Positions 21,430-32,576 of a DNA stretch of 64,000 bases are shown here, in pieces. Source of the DNA: Zygnema cylindricum (lineage: Eukaryota; Streptophyta; Zygnematophyceae; Zygnematales; Zygnemataceae). The stretch covers positions 1-64,000 of the forward strand of contig JBBHKE010000790.1 of the NCBI GenBank assembly GCA_037447655.1, read 5' to 3'. Below the pieces are notes generated by a model. That model was not told the DNA's origin, ran no database searches, and saw nothing but the letters and a program-made list of their open reading frames with translations. Numbering within the stretch: position 1 is the stretch's first letter; each line of letters begins with the position of its first letter. The position numbers and the translations under genes are program-made.

Positions 21430-22960
21430 CATTCCATTTTTGTCGTTGGTGTTGATCCGCATGAATTGACCGTTGTGGTCTTGGTTTGAACTGAACTTGC
21501 CGAGATTTTGAATGAACCTCTATAGACTGTTCAAAAACTAGAGTGTCATGTACCTGTTTGACAATCGGCTGATTGCAGTCCAGAATGATATACTCTTGCA
21601 CCTTTTGTTATTTTTGTACATTTATCAATGTGAATAAATCTACAAAATCAAGCTCATCCTTCAGAATAATATTTTGAGCCATAACTATCTTTTGTTTCTT
21701 AAAGACAAAGACCCTATAACCTTTAGAGTGGTCATCATATCCTAGCAAAATACTTGGTAACCCTTTAGGTTCCATTTTCCATCTATCTTGTGATGTATCT
21801 AAAATGAAGTATTTATTGCTAAAACCATTAAAATGAGTAATATCAGGTTTCTTGCCAGTCCAGATTTCATAAGGTGTATTCTCTACTGATCTATACCCTA
21901 TTTTATTTTTATTATAAACTGCTTAATTGAGAGCCTCAGCCCAGAATTTGGGATCCACATTTTTTTCTGCAAGCATTTACCTAGAGCTCTTTGTGAGGGT
22001 TCTATTTAATCTCTCTGAAACTCCATTTTGTTCCGGTGAATATGGAATAGTCAACAGATGACTTATAATTTCCTCGAGTAAAAATATCTCAAATTCCTTT
22101 GATGTATATTCCCCACTATTGTCCGATCTGAGTGCCAGAATTGGCACATTATGTAGTTTCTCCACCCAAGCTTTATAGTGTTTGAAGTGAATGAACACTT
22201 CGCTTTTTTCTTTCATGAAATAAACCTTTGTAAACCTTTAAAAATCGTTTGTGAAGGTGACCATATATTTCATCCCCCTTGCAGATGGTACCTTTTTAGG
22301 ACCAAAAACATCGGAATGAATTTGTTGTAAAAGTCTAGTTGATCGATGTTCCGACTCCACAGGGAATGGCAATCTGTGTATTTTGCCTAAAGCACAACCA
22401 TCACATGTTTTAACCGGCTGATTTGTTACAGAGACACCATCTATTTTGGCAACAAGGACCATTTTTCTCAAACTATCATAAATTACAAGCCCTAATCTTT
22501 TATGCCACAACTCATCTGTGTGAACAACATTGGAGTACATAACATGATTATCCTTTGATTTAGCCATATCCATACGGTACATCTTGCTATTATCTCTAGT
22601 ACTTGTTACCGTAACCTTGCCATTCTTGCTAACAACCTGGCGACCATTTTTCAGATTGATCTCAAAGCCTTTACTTTCTACCAAAGACATAGAAAACAAA
22701 ATTTCTTAAAGTCAGGGACAAAGAGAACATTGTAAAACGTCCTTTCAGTTTTTTTTCCCACTACATCAACCAGCAAGGATACATCACCCGTAGCACGAGT
22801 ATGAACACTCATGCCACATGCATAGTAAATATGTTTTTCCGGTGTTGATTTCAGATTTTTGAAGATAACCTTGTTCTAGCAAATGTGGGCTGACGCTCCT
22901 GTATCCATTATCCATCCAGTGTCCTTTGGACCCTCCATTGCTGCCGCCATGGAAAAAAAA
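21430..22960 (-). pseudogene. B1 protease and integrase region
   Basis: The protease motif MDTGASAHIC is intact near 22900 and followed by a stop. Then GDVSLLVDVVGKK and VPDFKKF. Integrase: MFSMSLVESKGF from 22699, ELWHKRLGLVIYDSLRKM with CDGCALGKIHRLPF, SDVFGPKKVPSARG, then after a frameshift FKHYKAWVEKLH, ALRSDNSGEYTSKEFE and SPEQNGVSERLNRTL at about 22216-21977. The zinc-binding His reads HKRLGLV, where HKRLGHV is expected. The decayed C-terminal part continues to C1 at 21430. Closest relative in the window is E1. Confidence 0.8.
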
Positions 22961-23858
22961 TCCGCTTCACCCTCTTCAAAAATGTTCAAAGTATCATTGT
23001 AGTGTGACGAAGATGCCGAAAATAGTGCATTTCCACGAGGTGTACTTCCTCTGAAGTTTTTGTAAAACTGGCTCTGTTGCCACCCCTGCCTATATAAACC
23101 TCTTTTGTTAGCCTTTTTAAGCTTAAGACATAACTTATATCCATGACATCTCTCACTACAATAGAAACAAGAACTGTTGGATTGTCTATTTCAATCATGA
23201 TTAAACATTTTAAATTGATTCTGTGAATTAACCTGATTTTTTTGATGATTAAAATTCAACCTTCTCTCAAAGTCTGTATTGAAAGCCTCTACTTTCTCAG
23301 AACTGAGAATTTTAGTTTTTCGCTTCCTCCTCTAGTAAAATATTTATTGCTAACTGTAAAGTCCAACTAGTCTTATCTTTTTGTTTGAGCACATCAGACA
23401 CTCCTTTCATACTACTAGGAAGACCTCTCATTAGCAATGCTGCCTGTTGAAACTGAGGAAGCATGCCCCCTGCACAAGCATGAGCATCTACAAGGATGGG
23501 AAATTTGTTAGCATACTCAACCATTGTGCCGCTAGTGTACTTATAGTCCAAAAAATTTCCAACCAACAGAAGTTTTTCCTCGACATTAGCTATTTCATAA
23601 TAATTTTTAAGAGATTTCCACATGTCAACTGCCTTTTTCATTTTTATGCGAGACATAACTAAGTCCTCTGATATACAAAAATTTAAAAAAGAACGGGCAT
23701 GCGTATTCCTTTTAGACCAAGACGGATCTGATTCATCCAGAGAACCATCCAATATGTCCAACAAATTAACATTTTACAAGTGAGTCTCCACCATATCGGC
23801 CCAGGAAACATATTTCTCCCCCGAGAAGACAGGAATTTTTGATTACAGGCCCATAGCC
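22961..23858 (-). pseudogene. B1 gag
   Basis: Copia-type capsid. The start codon lies in the LTR (MSTSTTTNAPPPAS); the frame stops two codons after the primer-binding site. The capsid body is open from 23764 to 23312: SWSKRNTHARSFLNFCISEDLVMSRI, MVEYANKFPILVDAHA, MRGLPSSMKGVSDVL and WTLQLAINILLEEEAKN. An intact zinc knuckle CFYCSERCHGYKLC lies near 23165-23120. Confidence 0.8.
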
Positions 23859-24712
23859 TGTTTTTCTACATCCACCGATGCAGGTGGAGGAGCATTAGTA
23901 GTAGTAGAAGTTGACATGATATACTTTTAGAAGCTATCAAGGTTTCTACCAAACTGCTGGTTTTAAGTCTTCACCAAATCTATTACAAAAGTCAAAACTT
24001 CACAAAAATCTATCACAATATAGAGCAATTTAAACACTGACAATTCCCAAAGTTTGAGTATAATTGAATTAACAATGCTCAAGGTAGAATACTCATAAGT
24101 TTCCCAAAAATTGTTTGCAGTTTTACTACTTCGAAGTCTAGATACATAAAATGCTCTAAGTCCTAAGTCTTAAACTCTCGGTGTTGTACCGCCTATACAA
24201 GTGTACCTGAGAGGTACGTCCAATACCAACGCGCCTATTGAGATCTACGAATTCCTTATCTTGCCAACCTAATCTACCATCGTACAATCAATATTACTCA
24301 TAATCTATACGAAGTGATTGTACAAATACTTGTCGGCTAAGTCACTTGTGAAACTCTTATGAATCTCGTCCGTTGACTTGATTCCAATCAATCGCAGCTG
24401 CATTGTCTCGTACCAAATCATATCGAAGGTAACCACAACTGTGTTGTCTGTACGGATCATTTCCAAAATATCCGCAGTTGCGTTGTTTGTACGGATCATA
24501 TCAAAAATAACCGCAGCTGCGTTGTCCAGTCTGCGTCGCAGTTGCATTGTTTTATCTGCGTTGGAGCTGTGTTGTTCTGTCTGCGTTGTAGTTGCGTTGT
24601 CCTATACTTCACTCAAGTGATGACGCATGTCCTTGTGTAACTTACACTACAAATTATTATCTTTTTGCCGTCACACTAATTTGCTGAGATGTAAAGCTTT
24701 CTAACTTCAACA
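23859..24712 (-). repeat. 5' LTR of B1 (854 bp) with primer-binding site at 23846-23858
   Basis: In minus orientation it starts TGTTGAAGTTAGAAAGC and ends TAGAAAAACA. The next bases GGCTATGGGCCTG are a diverged copy of the half-tRNA primer-binding site. The gag ATG is at 23918. An array of GCAGCTGCG and GCAGTTGCG palindromes fills about 24385-24600. Confidence 0.85.
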
Positions 24713-26230
24713 AGAAAAAGGCACTAGTGGCAACAGAAGTAACACGACATAACTCTGATGATAATGATGACTGGGAGTTTCTCCTCAACGAGGACTTAGA
24801 GGTGAAGAACGAGCCGGATATCCCGAGGAGGCAGAAGTGTGCCTTTGGCGGAGTGATAGAGAAACCCAAAAAAGGTTCGATCATTGATTCCGAAGCCTCC
24901 ACGCATATGTGTAGAGAGAAGCATATGTTTACCAAAATGAGAAAGATCCTTATGGTAGAGATAGACTATGGGGATGGGAGGATAGTGACTACTAGCCTAG
25001 TGGGATATGTGGATCTAAAGGTCTTAGTTGAAGGTAAGACATCCATAGTCACTTTCTCATATATGTTTTTTATTCCAGACTTAAACAAAATTCTTTTGCT
25101 AGATATGAGAATGAAGTATATTTCATAGTTGAAAAAGGTAGCCAATGAATGTTTAGGCTAAATTTGAGTAATAGAAAGACAGGGGTTTACTATGCTGTTG
25201 TAAGTGATTTGATGATTTGGCATAAAAGATTGGGGCATGTGCATCTAGATAGATTGAAAGAATTGAAGAAAATGGGAGTAGTTGAGGAAATTTAGTTTCG
25301 AGATAATGAGACCTTGGATGACTGTAGTGGATGTGCTTAAGGTAAGGCTAACAGATTAACTTTCCCAAAATCCGCAACCTATAAAGGTGGAAAAGTTACA
25401 AATCTAGTTCACATTGACAAATGGGGACTGGCCAAAGTACCGTCGATTAGAGGGAAAATATTTATGCTCATTATAACAGATGATTGTTCTATGTATTATA
25501 GAGTTTATTTCTAGACAAACAAATATGAGGCATTGCCTAATTTTAGAGAGTATAAAGCATGGAGTGAGAAGCTCCATGAGACACCTATAAAGAGAGTGAG
25601 GAGTGATAATGAGGGGGAACTCACCTCTAATGAGTTTGAGAATATTTGAAGAAGGAATTGGTTAAACACCAAAAGACCGTTCTGTAGAACCCGAAACGAA
25701 ACTGTGTAGTCGTGAGACTAAATCGAACTTTAAGTGATAGTGCTCGTAGTATGCTATCGGATAAAAAGATAAGAAAACGCTTTTGGGCAGAGGCCATAAA
25801 TTGTGCTGATTATCTTAAGAATAGGGTCCTCACCTCAATAGAAAAATGTCAAACACCGTATGAAAGATGGACCGGGAAAAAACTAGATATTTCACACTTA
25901 AAGGTGTTCGGAAGTCAAGTTTTTAGTCTAAATGCAGAAAAATCTGATTGGAAGTTAGATGCAAGGGGAAAGCCGGAGTTTTTACTTGGGTATGATGAAA
26001 ATGTAAAAAGATACTTAGTTTATGATCTCGGGAACAAAGATATCAACCCAATAAAACACTTGGTAGTGATGGATGAAGGAAAGTCCATAGATCCCTTCAA
26101 ATACACCAAACAGGTCAGAATTAGGATTGAATCCGAGAGTGAGTTCGAATTATCTTTTTCTAACCAAACTTCGGTTCAACCAGACCTTGCAAATAAAGAG
26201 GAAATATTGACTGGGAATGACTCTCTTTAA
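24713..26230 (+). pseudogene. D2 protease and integrase
   Basis: Continuation of the element cut at 17450. An acidic linker (DDNDDWEFLLNEDLEVKNE) precedes the protease motif IIDSEASTHMC, in which the conserved Gly is replaced by Glu. Integrase: IWHKRLGHVHLDRLKELKK, CSGCA followed by a stop, VHIDKWGLAKV, and, after breaks, LNRTLSDSARSMLSDKKIRK from 25712. This last frame stays open for 172 codons through WTGKKLDISHLKVFGSQVF to a Ser/Glu-rich tail. The catalytic Glu segment is disrupted near 25690 (the expected PEQNGV is not readable). Confidence 0.8.
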
Positions 26231-27503
26231 GAGCCAGATTTTCCGGTTCAAACCGAGGAGGAGATCGATGAAGTACTGGAACTAAATTTCACGGATAAGG
26301 AAGAAAGTTTGGAGATGGATTCCACGGATAGGGGAGAAGATGAAGTCATTCGAAGGAATCCGAGATAACCCTCTATTCCGGCATCGCATTTCAAAGAAAG
26401 AAGGAGAAGCAGCAAGAGACTTCGAGAGACATATGTGAATAATAATGTAACCAAGCTATCACATTTGAATGAACCCCAAACTTACTCGGTGGCAATTAAT
26501 AGTCCGGAAAGGAGTAGATGGATGACAGCTATCAAGGATGAAATGGCTTCTATCATGGAATAAAATACATTGGAAATGGTGGACTGTCCACCTAACAGAA
26601 AACCGATTGGATGTAAGTTGGGTTTTAAGCTAAAACCCAACCCGAATAACACTATTGAGCGGTACAAAGCAAGGATAGTGGCAAAAGGGTTCAAACAGAA
26701 GGAAGGAATCGACTATGAGGAGACTTTTGCTCCAATTGTTAGATTTCCCTCCGTCCAGATTCTACTAAGTCTAGCGGCAGCAGAAGACATAGAAGTGTAT
26801 CAAATAGATATCAAACAACTTTATTACACAAAGAATTAGAGGAAGAGATCTTCATGCGAGAGCCAAAAGGATTTGTGGAGAAAGGAGAGGAAAGCACAGA
26901 GTGTAGATTGATAAAGCCTATTTATGGACTAAAAAAGGCGCCATGCCATTAGAACAAGAAACTAGATGAGTTTTTAACAAATTTGGGATACATCCGATTC
27001 AACTTGGATCATTCCATTTATCTATTTGAGGACGAGGAAGGTATAATTTTCATTGCCATCTATGTTGATGACTTGCTTCTCTTGAGTAAATCAATGGAGA
27101 AAATTAATGCTTTAAAGAAGGATGTAAAGAGTAGGTTCAAAATAAAGGATGTGGGGGAAGCAAAGTATATTTTGGGAATTCACATGGAGAGGGATAAAGG
27201 GAAGAGGGTAATTAGACTAACTCAAAAAAAGGCAATCGGAAACTTGCTTGAAAAATTCTAAATGGAAAAGGAAAATAGTTGTACCACTCCAATACACTTA
27301 AAGAAAGGAAATGAGGGGTGTATAGAAGGGGACGTAGTGGTCTTGGTTGATGAGTTAGGACCGGAAGAAAGAGAGTTCATCCAAAATATTCCATACAGAC
27401 AGGTTTTCTGTAGTTTGGTATATTTTTTGAATTGTACCCCTTCGATATAGCGGCAGCTATCGGAATATTGAGTAGGAGTTTGAATGTACCTAAGAAGTGT
27501 CAT
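26231..27503 (+). pseudogene. D2 reverse transcriptase and start of RNase H, truncated
   Basis: RT motifs: MVDCPPNRKPIGCKLGFKLK, YKARIVAKGFKQKEGIDYEE, VRFPSVQILLSLAAAED, then DHSIYLFEDEEGIIFIAIYVDDLLLLSKSMEKIN with an intact YVDD box. LGIHMERDKGKRVIRLTQKKAI follows. The connection domain (PYRQVFCSLVYFLNCT) leads to SRSLNVPKK, where it ends abruptly at 27503. Breaks include a stop at 26561-26563, a lost segment near 26820 and a stop at 27259. Confidence 0.8.
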
Positions 27504-27520
27504 GCAGCATCGTGTTGGTT

Positions 27521-27740
27521 TCTCGCGCACACGATATTATGCCTCCACGCCCGATGTTGTGAATGCACGCGTGGTATTTCGCACGCACGCGCGGTATTTT
27601 GCACGCACGTACAGTATTTTGCATTCACGCGTGGTATTTTGCATGCACGCACGGTTTTAGGCACACGAGCGCGATTTTATACATGCACGCGCGATTTTAT
27701 GCATGCACGCACGATTTGATGCACTCACGTCTAGCTGTTT
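27521..27740. repeat. 20-bp minisatellite, about 11 diverged copies
   Basis: Unit close to GCACGCACGCGCGGTATTTT, repeating with an exact 20-bp period. The copies vary mainly inside the CGCGYGGT part. The unit alternates a CpG-rich, purine-pyrimidine alternating half with a T-rich half. Confidence 0.9.
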
Positions 27741-28801
27741 CGTTCGCAAGTGCGAAATTTCACGTCGGTTCATTTATTTATATGTTTGTTGAACCGTACT
27801 AATATTGTGCGATACTTTTCATTTCATGCGCATGCATTTCGATTTCGAGTATTTTGTGCGGTATGTTTCTTTTCGTGCGTATGCACCCGATTTCAAAGTA
27901 TGGACGCGAAGTATCGTTTAGAGGCGAATCGCGATTTTCGAGCGACGCTTCGATACATTTAATATATTTAAGTCGCGAACCCATGTAGGTTCAGGCGTAC
28001 ATGTAGTTAGTGAGGGTTTTTATCCTCGGATGTTGGATTTTGTTAGGCGTATGGCAGACAATGTTGGCCGCCTATTGGCCAACATCTTAATTAGTTTTAT
28101 GCATAAAAAGTAGGCTAGACGTAGGCTAGTTTTGCTTAGGCCTAGCGTAACTCCTACTTAGGCTAATTCTCAAACTTAGAGAATTTTAGTTTTTGGACAA
28201 GAGTTTTCTCTTGGCAGCAGAGCGGTTTCCTTGCTTCCTCCTTGCCACCGTTTGCCCATTATTTTTTTTTCCACTTGTTACCTAGTGATAGATGCTAGTT
28301 AGCGTACGGATTTTTCTCTCTTTGTGTTCTGCCTCGTTTTTAATCCACACGGCTTCGGCCAAGTCCGGAAGGTTCCCCTCCAAATTTGTCTTTTTGGTGA
28401 TTGTTGGTGTGGAGGCTTGAGGCGTGGCATCTTTTATTGGGCTGCCCTGTTCTCAGGACAGCTGGACGGTTTGTTTAAGTGTATTTTTTGGTGTGGCATT
28501 TCGGTTGTCTTGTAAAAGTGCATTTTTTTACCAAATCCGAATTTCTTGGTTTGGTTGAAAGTGTTTATTTTGCTTCGTTTCTTTCCTATAAGATAACTCT
28601 TGTAAAGAATACGTTGAAGACCCAAGAGCCTAGTGGCTACCTTGCGGCTAAGTGTTCATGTCCAAAAGATAAAAAAAAAAATCTATTAAAAATATAAATT
28701 TTTATTATATAAAAAAAGAAAAAAAAACATTTCTTTTTTGTTTCCGCTATTTCTTTCTTTCAATTTTTGTCTCTTATATTGTTGCCACTATATTTCTCGG
28801 C

Positions 28802-29052
28802 TTTAGGGTTAAACCCAAAATTTTGCATCAAATTTAGGGTTAATCTGCAAAATTAGGGTTTTGTGGCAGAATTAGGGTTTTGGGCTGCAAAATTAGAGTT
28901 GCAGCAGATTTAGGGCTTATTCCTTTTGATTCTAGTCCTTAGGTTGGTATCCTTCTATTCCTTGGCTGCAGATTTTGAGTTTTGGCCGTCTAGAAGTAGG
29001 ATTTGGCTTTCGAATTAGGATTTTTCAAGTGGAATTAGGGTTGGCTGTTGGC
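28802..29052. repeat. Degenerate TTTAGGG-type (plant telomere-like) words
   Basis: At least seven TTAGGGTT or TTTAGGG words spaced irregularly among TGCAAAATTAGGGTTTTG-like segments. It is not a uniform telomere array. It could be interstitial telomeric debris or a simple-sequence region resembling it. Confidence 0.45.
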
Positions 29053-29069
29053 TTTGGATTATTATGGTC

Positions 29070-29885
29070 ACCAGTTTGGTTGTATATATGAAGTTTGAGC
29101 GGCCCCCAATTCACCAAGCAAGGAATTCACCCACATCAATTCCTTCACAACAGAGCAAGATGCCATATACTCAGCCTCCATGGTGGACTGAGCAATGACC
29201 TTTTGTTGCTCACTGCTCCAGCAACAAGCACCATTTCCCACATACAACACATATCCAGATGTACATCTTTGCATCGGAGCATCCCCATACCTGGCATCAC
29301 TCCAAGTGATGATGTTAGTATTTTCCCCACCCAGATACAGCCATAGATCCCTAGTTTCTATAAGAAATATGAGGACCCTCTTAGCTGCTTCCCCATCTCA
29401 TTTGGTAGGAGCATTTAGACTCCTACTTAGCACTCCTACAGCTGCTGCCAAATCCGGTCTGGTACTATTCATAAAATAAATCAGACTGCCCAGAACTTGT
29501 CTGTATAAGATAGTCTACATAAACTTCCTCTCTTCTTGACGTAGTTCATCATTTAGAATTAGGATGTCTCCTTTCTCACTCCCCTCACTTCCCTTCTTTA
29601 GATCTATAGGAGTTGTACAACTGTTGGCTTTGTCTATCTAAAATTTTTCAAACATGTTTCCAATTGCCTCTTTTTGAGTTAGTCTAATTATTATCTTTTC
29701 TCTATCTCTCTCTACTTGTATTCCCAGAATATATCTTGTTTCCCTCATGTCCTTCATCTCAAATCTTCCCTTCAGATCTTTTTTGATCTTGTTGATTTTC
29801 TCCATTGACTTACTCATAACAAGCAAATCATCAAAGTAAATTGCAATAAAGATGACAACTTTCTCATCTTCAAAAACATAAATCG
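29070..29885 (-). pseudogene. C5 element: RT C-terminus and RNase H (distal half)
   Basis: Minus strand. The RT box is VVIFIAIYFDDLLVMSKSMEKIN (YFDD where YVDD is usual), followed by LGIQVERDREKIIIRLTQKEAIGN. Then the connection domain (RQVLGSLIYFMNSTRPDLAAAVG) and RNase H with SDARYGDAPMQR and AQSTMEAEYMASC. It breaks off at about 29070 before the last catalytic Asp. This joins in frame with 36123 onward across the C2 insertion. Confidence 0.8.
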
Positions 29886-30784
29886 TGTAATTCTATGGTC
29901 TCCATTCACCCAGAGAATGAGGAGCCTATGTAAAGCCTTTAGGATAATATTTGCCCCTTCTCATTTCCCGCTGAATAAGCGCCGCCCAGGCACACGAATA
30001 TTAAGACCGCTCTCACCCCTGTGAGGATAAGACTCCCCTGAGTAAAACGCAAAAAGAATCACTGAATTTGCTCCCCTGAGCAGCAAGTTATGGTTGGTCA
30101 AAGATGACCTTTATAGTTACAAGCTCTCTTAAAGAGAGGTAACTAAATTTCACTAAGTCTTGGTCTGCGTACTTACGACTTCCTACTACTAAACCCTAGT
30201 CCAATAGAAACACTATACAGTACAAGAAGGTACAAGAGGCGATGTACTTATTGTACTGCCATTGTAGGACATGGCTTTCAAAGTAACGCTTGTCAAAACG
30301 GGAGCCATGGTTCCTCCTCCCATCTTCTTCGGTATTCAATAGTATGGTGTCACGTGGCGTCGCGTGACGCTATCCCCAAAGACCGCTGAAAGTTTATTGC
30401 GGCTAGCGGATGCAATTGTGGCCGTCCGATCATTTGTATTTATGTGGCTTTGATTCGCTTCCATGCATGTTTTGATTAATGCGTGTTTTCGTTAGTGTGC
30501 TGCAAATTAGCGCGTTTAACAAATAGATAAATATGCGTGAAACGTAATACGTATATCGTTTCGCTAATGTCTTAGTGGATAAGGCTAAGCTCTAAGTAGT
30601 ATTTCGTAGACCCCGGTTCAAATTCGGCTAGAGGTAGTATTTTGCTACAAATAGTAAAATACCTTTTATTTCATTCTCCCTCCTAAATGACGCGGCAGCC
30701 ATGGCGTGCCTATGGTTCTCTCTTTCTCTCTCTTAACATCTAACTACACCATAGAAGTGAACTATTAACTACCTCTTTTTAACA
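29886..30784 (-). repeat. 3' LTR of C2 (899 bp)
   Basis: In minus orientation it starts TGTTAAAAAGAGGTAG and ends AGAATTACA, including the gag ATG. Antisense tRNA-like cassette at 30560-30640. Confidence 0.9.
30560..30640 (+). other. tRNA-like cassette in C2 3' LTR
   Basis: A-box CTTAGTGGATAAGGC at 30571-30585 and B-box GGTTCAAATTC at 30615-30625. The spacing between the boxes is that of a tRNA gene. Confidence 0.6.
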
Positions 30785-30797
30785 CTCCCCTTAATTC

Positions 30798-31480
30798 TTA
30801 GTCACTTTTCAATTTTAATCCACAATTACCTCTACAATAAATCAACTTAGGGGAAGGTACTGGTTTTGTCATCATGTCTGCAATCATTTCTTTATCAGTT
30901 TTATAAACTAGTTTAATGATTTTATTTTCAACCTTCTCTTTGACAAAGCTTAGTCTAATATCCATATGCTTAGCTTTGAAGTGATGTTTCGGATTAGCTA
31001 CAATAGAGATAGCAGCTTGATTATCACGAAAAACATTATGAGTTCTTGTCTTCATTAACCCAAGTTCTTCAAGAAGAGATTTCACCCACATTAATTCTTT
31101 GGTAGCAGCACAGGAAGCCATGTATTCAGCCTCCATAGTGGACTAAACAACTACTTTCTGTTGCTTGCTACTCCAACAGCATGCACAAGATCAAATTTGC
31201 AACACATATCCAGTTGTATACCGCCTTAAAGGCACATCTCCATAACTGGCATCACTCCAGGTTGTGATGTCAATATACTCCCCTCCCAAATGCAACCACA
31301 ATTCCCTTGTCCCGACCAGAACCTCATCACCCTTTTTGCAGCCTCCTAGTCTCTCTTTTTTGGTTCATTTAGACTCTTGCTCAGGACTCCTACGGCTGCA
31401 GCTATATCCGACCGCGTACAATTCATAAAATATGTTAAACTGCCTACAATCTGCCGATAAGGGATATTTTCCATAAATCT
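30798..31480 (-). pseudogene. C2 RNase H
   Basis: The proximal part (GSLTYFMNCTRSDIAAAVGVLSKSL) ends in a stop near 31345. The middle is frameshifted. The distal part is open from 31136 to the terminal codons: MEAEYMASCAATKELMWVKSLL, RDNQAAISIVANPKHHFKAKHMDIRLSF, ending GLKLKSD. The catalytic Asp context reads FRDNQ, where WCDNQ is common. Its stop codon lies just upstream of the polypurine tract. Confidence 0.85.
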
Positions 31481-32489
31481 TCTTTCTATCTCATCTATCT
31501 CATCATTTATGATCAATATTCCTCCCTCTTCACTCCCCTCACTCACTTTTTTCATATCCATGGGAGTAGTACATCCGTTTGCTTTCTCCATTTGAAATTT
31601 TTCTAGCATATAACCAATTGCTTCTTTTCTGAGTGAGTCTTATAATCCTATTCCCTCTATCTCTCTCCATTTGAATTCCCAAAATGTACATTGTTTCGCC
31701 GAGATCTTTCATGTCAAAGCGGCTTCTAAGATCCTGTTTTAGTTTGCTAATTTTATCTAAGGACTTGCTTAAGACCAAAAAATCATCCACATAAATAGCA
31801 ATAAATATTACTCCATCCTCATCCTCAAATAAATATATGTAGTGATCTTAACTAATTCTGATATACCCCAAACCGGTCAGAAGATTGTCGAGCTTTATAT
31901 TCCACTGTCGCGAGGCTTGCATAAGCCCATAGAGTGATTTTATCAGTTTGCAAACTTTGTTTTCTTCCCCACTTTCCACGAATCCTTCCGGTTGCCTCAT
32001 GTAAATTTCTTCTTCTAACTCTCCGTGCAAAAAGGCCGTTTTAATATCCATCTGGTGGATTTCCATATCCTCCGCTACGGCTATACTTAAAAGGATTCCA
32101 ATATAAGGAAATTTGACTACAGGTGCAAAGGTTTTTGCGTAGTCTATCCCCTCTTTTTGAGTATAACCTTTTGCAGCTAACCTAGCTTTGTACCTCTCAA
32201 TGGTATTATCCAGGTTTAATTTAAGTTTAAACACCCACTTACATCCGATCGGTTTTCGGTCCGGTGGATAATCTACCAACTCCCATGTATTGGCTTCCAT
32301 GATAGAGGCCATTTCTTCATTTATAGCTGTGATCCACCGGCTACTTTCTGGAGTGTTTATGGCCTCTAAGTATGTCTGAGGTTCATCTGGGTGAGACATC
32401 TTTGTGAGTTGGTTATTTACTTGTCTTTCTTGAAGTCGTTTTCTACATCTTCTTCCCCCTTCAAAATCGGACGCCGGTATGGAAGGCAT
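31481..32489 (-). pseudogene. C2 reverse transcriptase
   Basis: Open from 32489 to 31848: DEPQTYLEAINTPESSRWI, PPDRKPIGCKWVFKLKLN, YKARLAAKGYTQKEGIDY, VKFPYIGILLSIAVAED, HQMDIKTAFLHGELEEEIYM, then SLYGLMQASRQWN. After a stop at about 31848 it continues with FIAIYVDDFLVLSKSLDKI, with the YVDD box intact, and YILGIQMERDRGNRIIRL. A frameshift near 31625 interrupts the TQKEAIG region. Only a few lesions, so this is one of the better preserved RT genes here. Confidence 0.85.
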
Positions 32490-32576
32490 CCTTAGGTTTC
32501 ATTTAGGGAGATTTTCAGCTCCCTTATCTTCGAACTCCGTTGTCTCATCAAGTTCCTCTTCGGTTTCCACTTCGTA

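Larger units (their letters stand above)
17451..24712 (-). mobile_element. Ty1/copia retrotransposon B1, itself interrupted and rearranged
   Basis: Minus-strand element inserted in D2 gag. The 5' LTR is 23859-24712 and the 3' LTR remnant 17451-18151. Flanks are AGAAG (17446-17450) and AGAAA (24713-24717), a target duplication with one mismatch. Gag, protease and integrase remain (23858 down to 21430). The RT and RNase H are gone, replaced by C1 (19606-21429), a D fragment (18891-19605) and a plus-strand LTR-B (18152-18890). Confidence 0.8.
27504..29069. other. Unassigned insertion block between D2 and C5
   Basis: A 1.57-kb block of different composition that separates two truncated elements facing each other. 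It starts TGTCATGCAGC, holds the 20-bp minisatellite, a possible LTR start (TGTTGGATTTTGTTAGGCG at 28031), several poly-A/T runs near 28670-28740 and TTTAGGG-like words. No coding region is recognised, and I could not find a second copy in the window. Confidence 0.4.

Noticed and set aside
27521-27740. CRISPR-like array
   Set aside because: The repeats are directly adjacent 20-bp units without unique spacers, and the context is a eukaryotic transposon region.
27432-27802. Cys/His-rich proteins encoded by overlapping frames
   Set aside because: The residues come from translating the 20-bp CpG-rich minisatellite in three frames.
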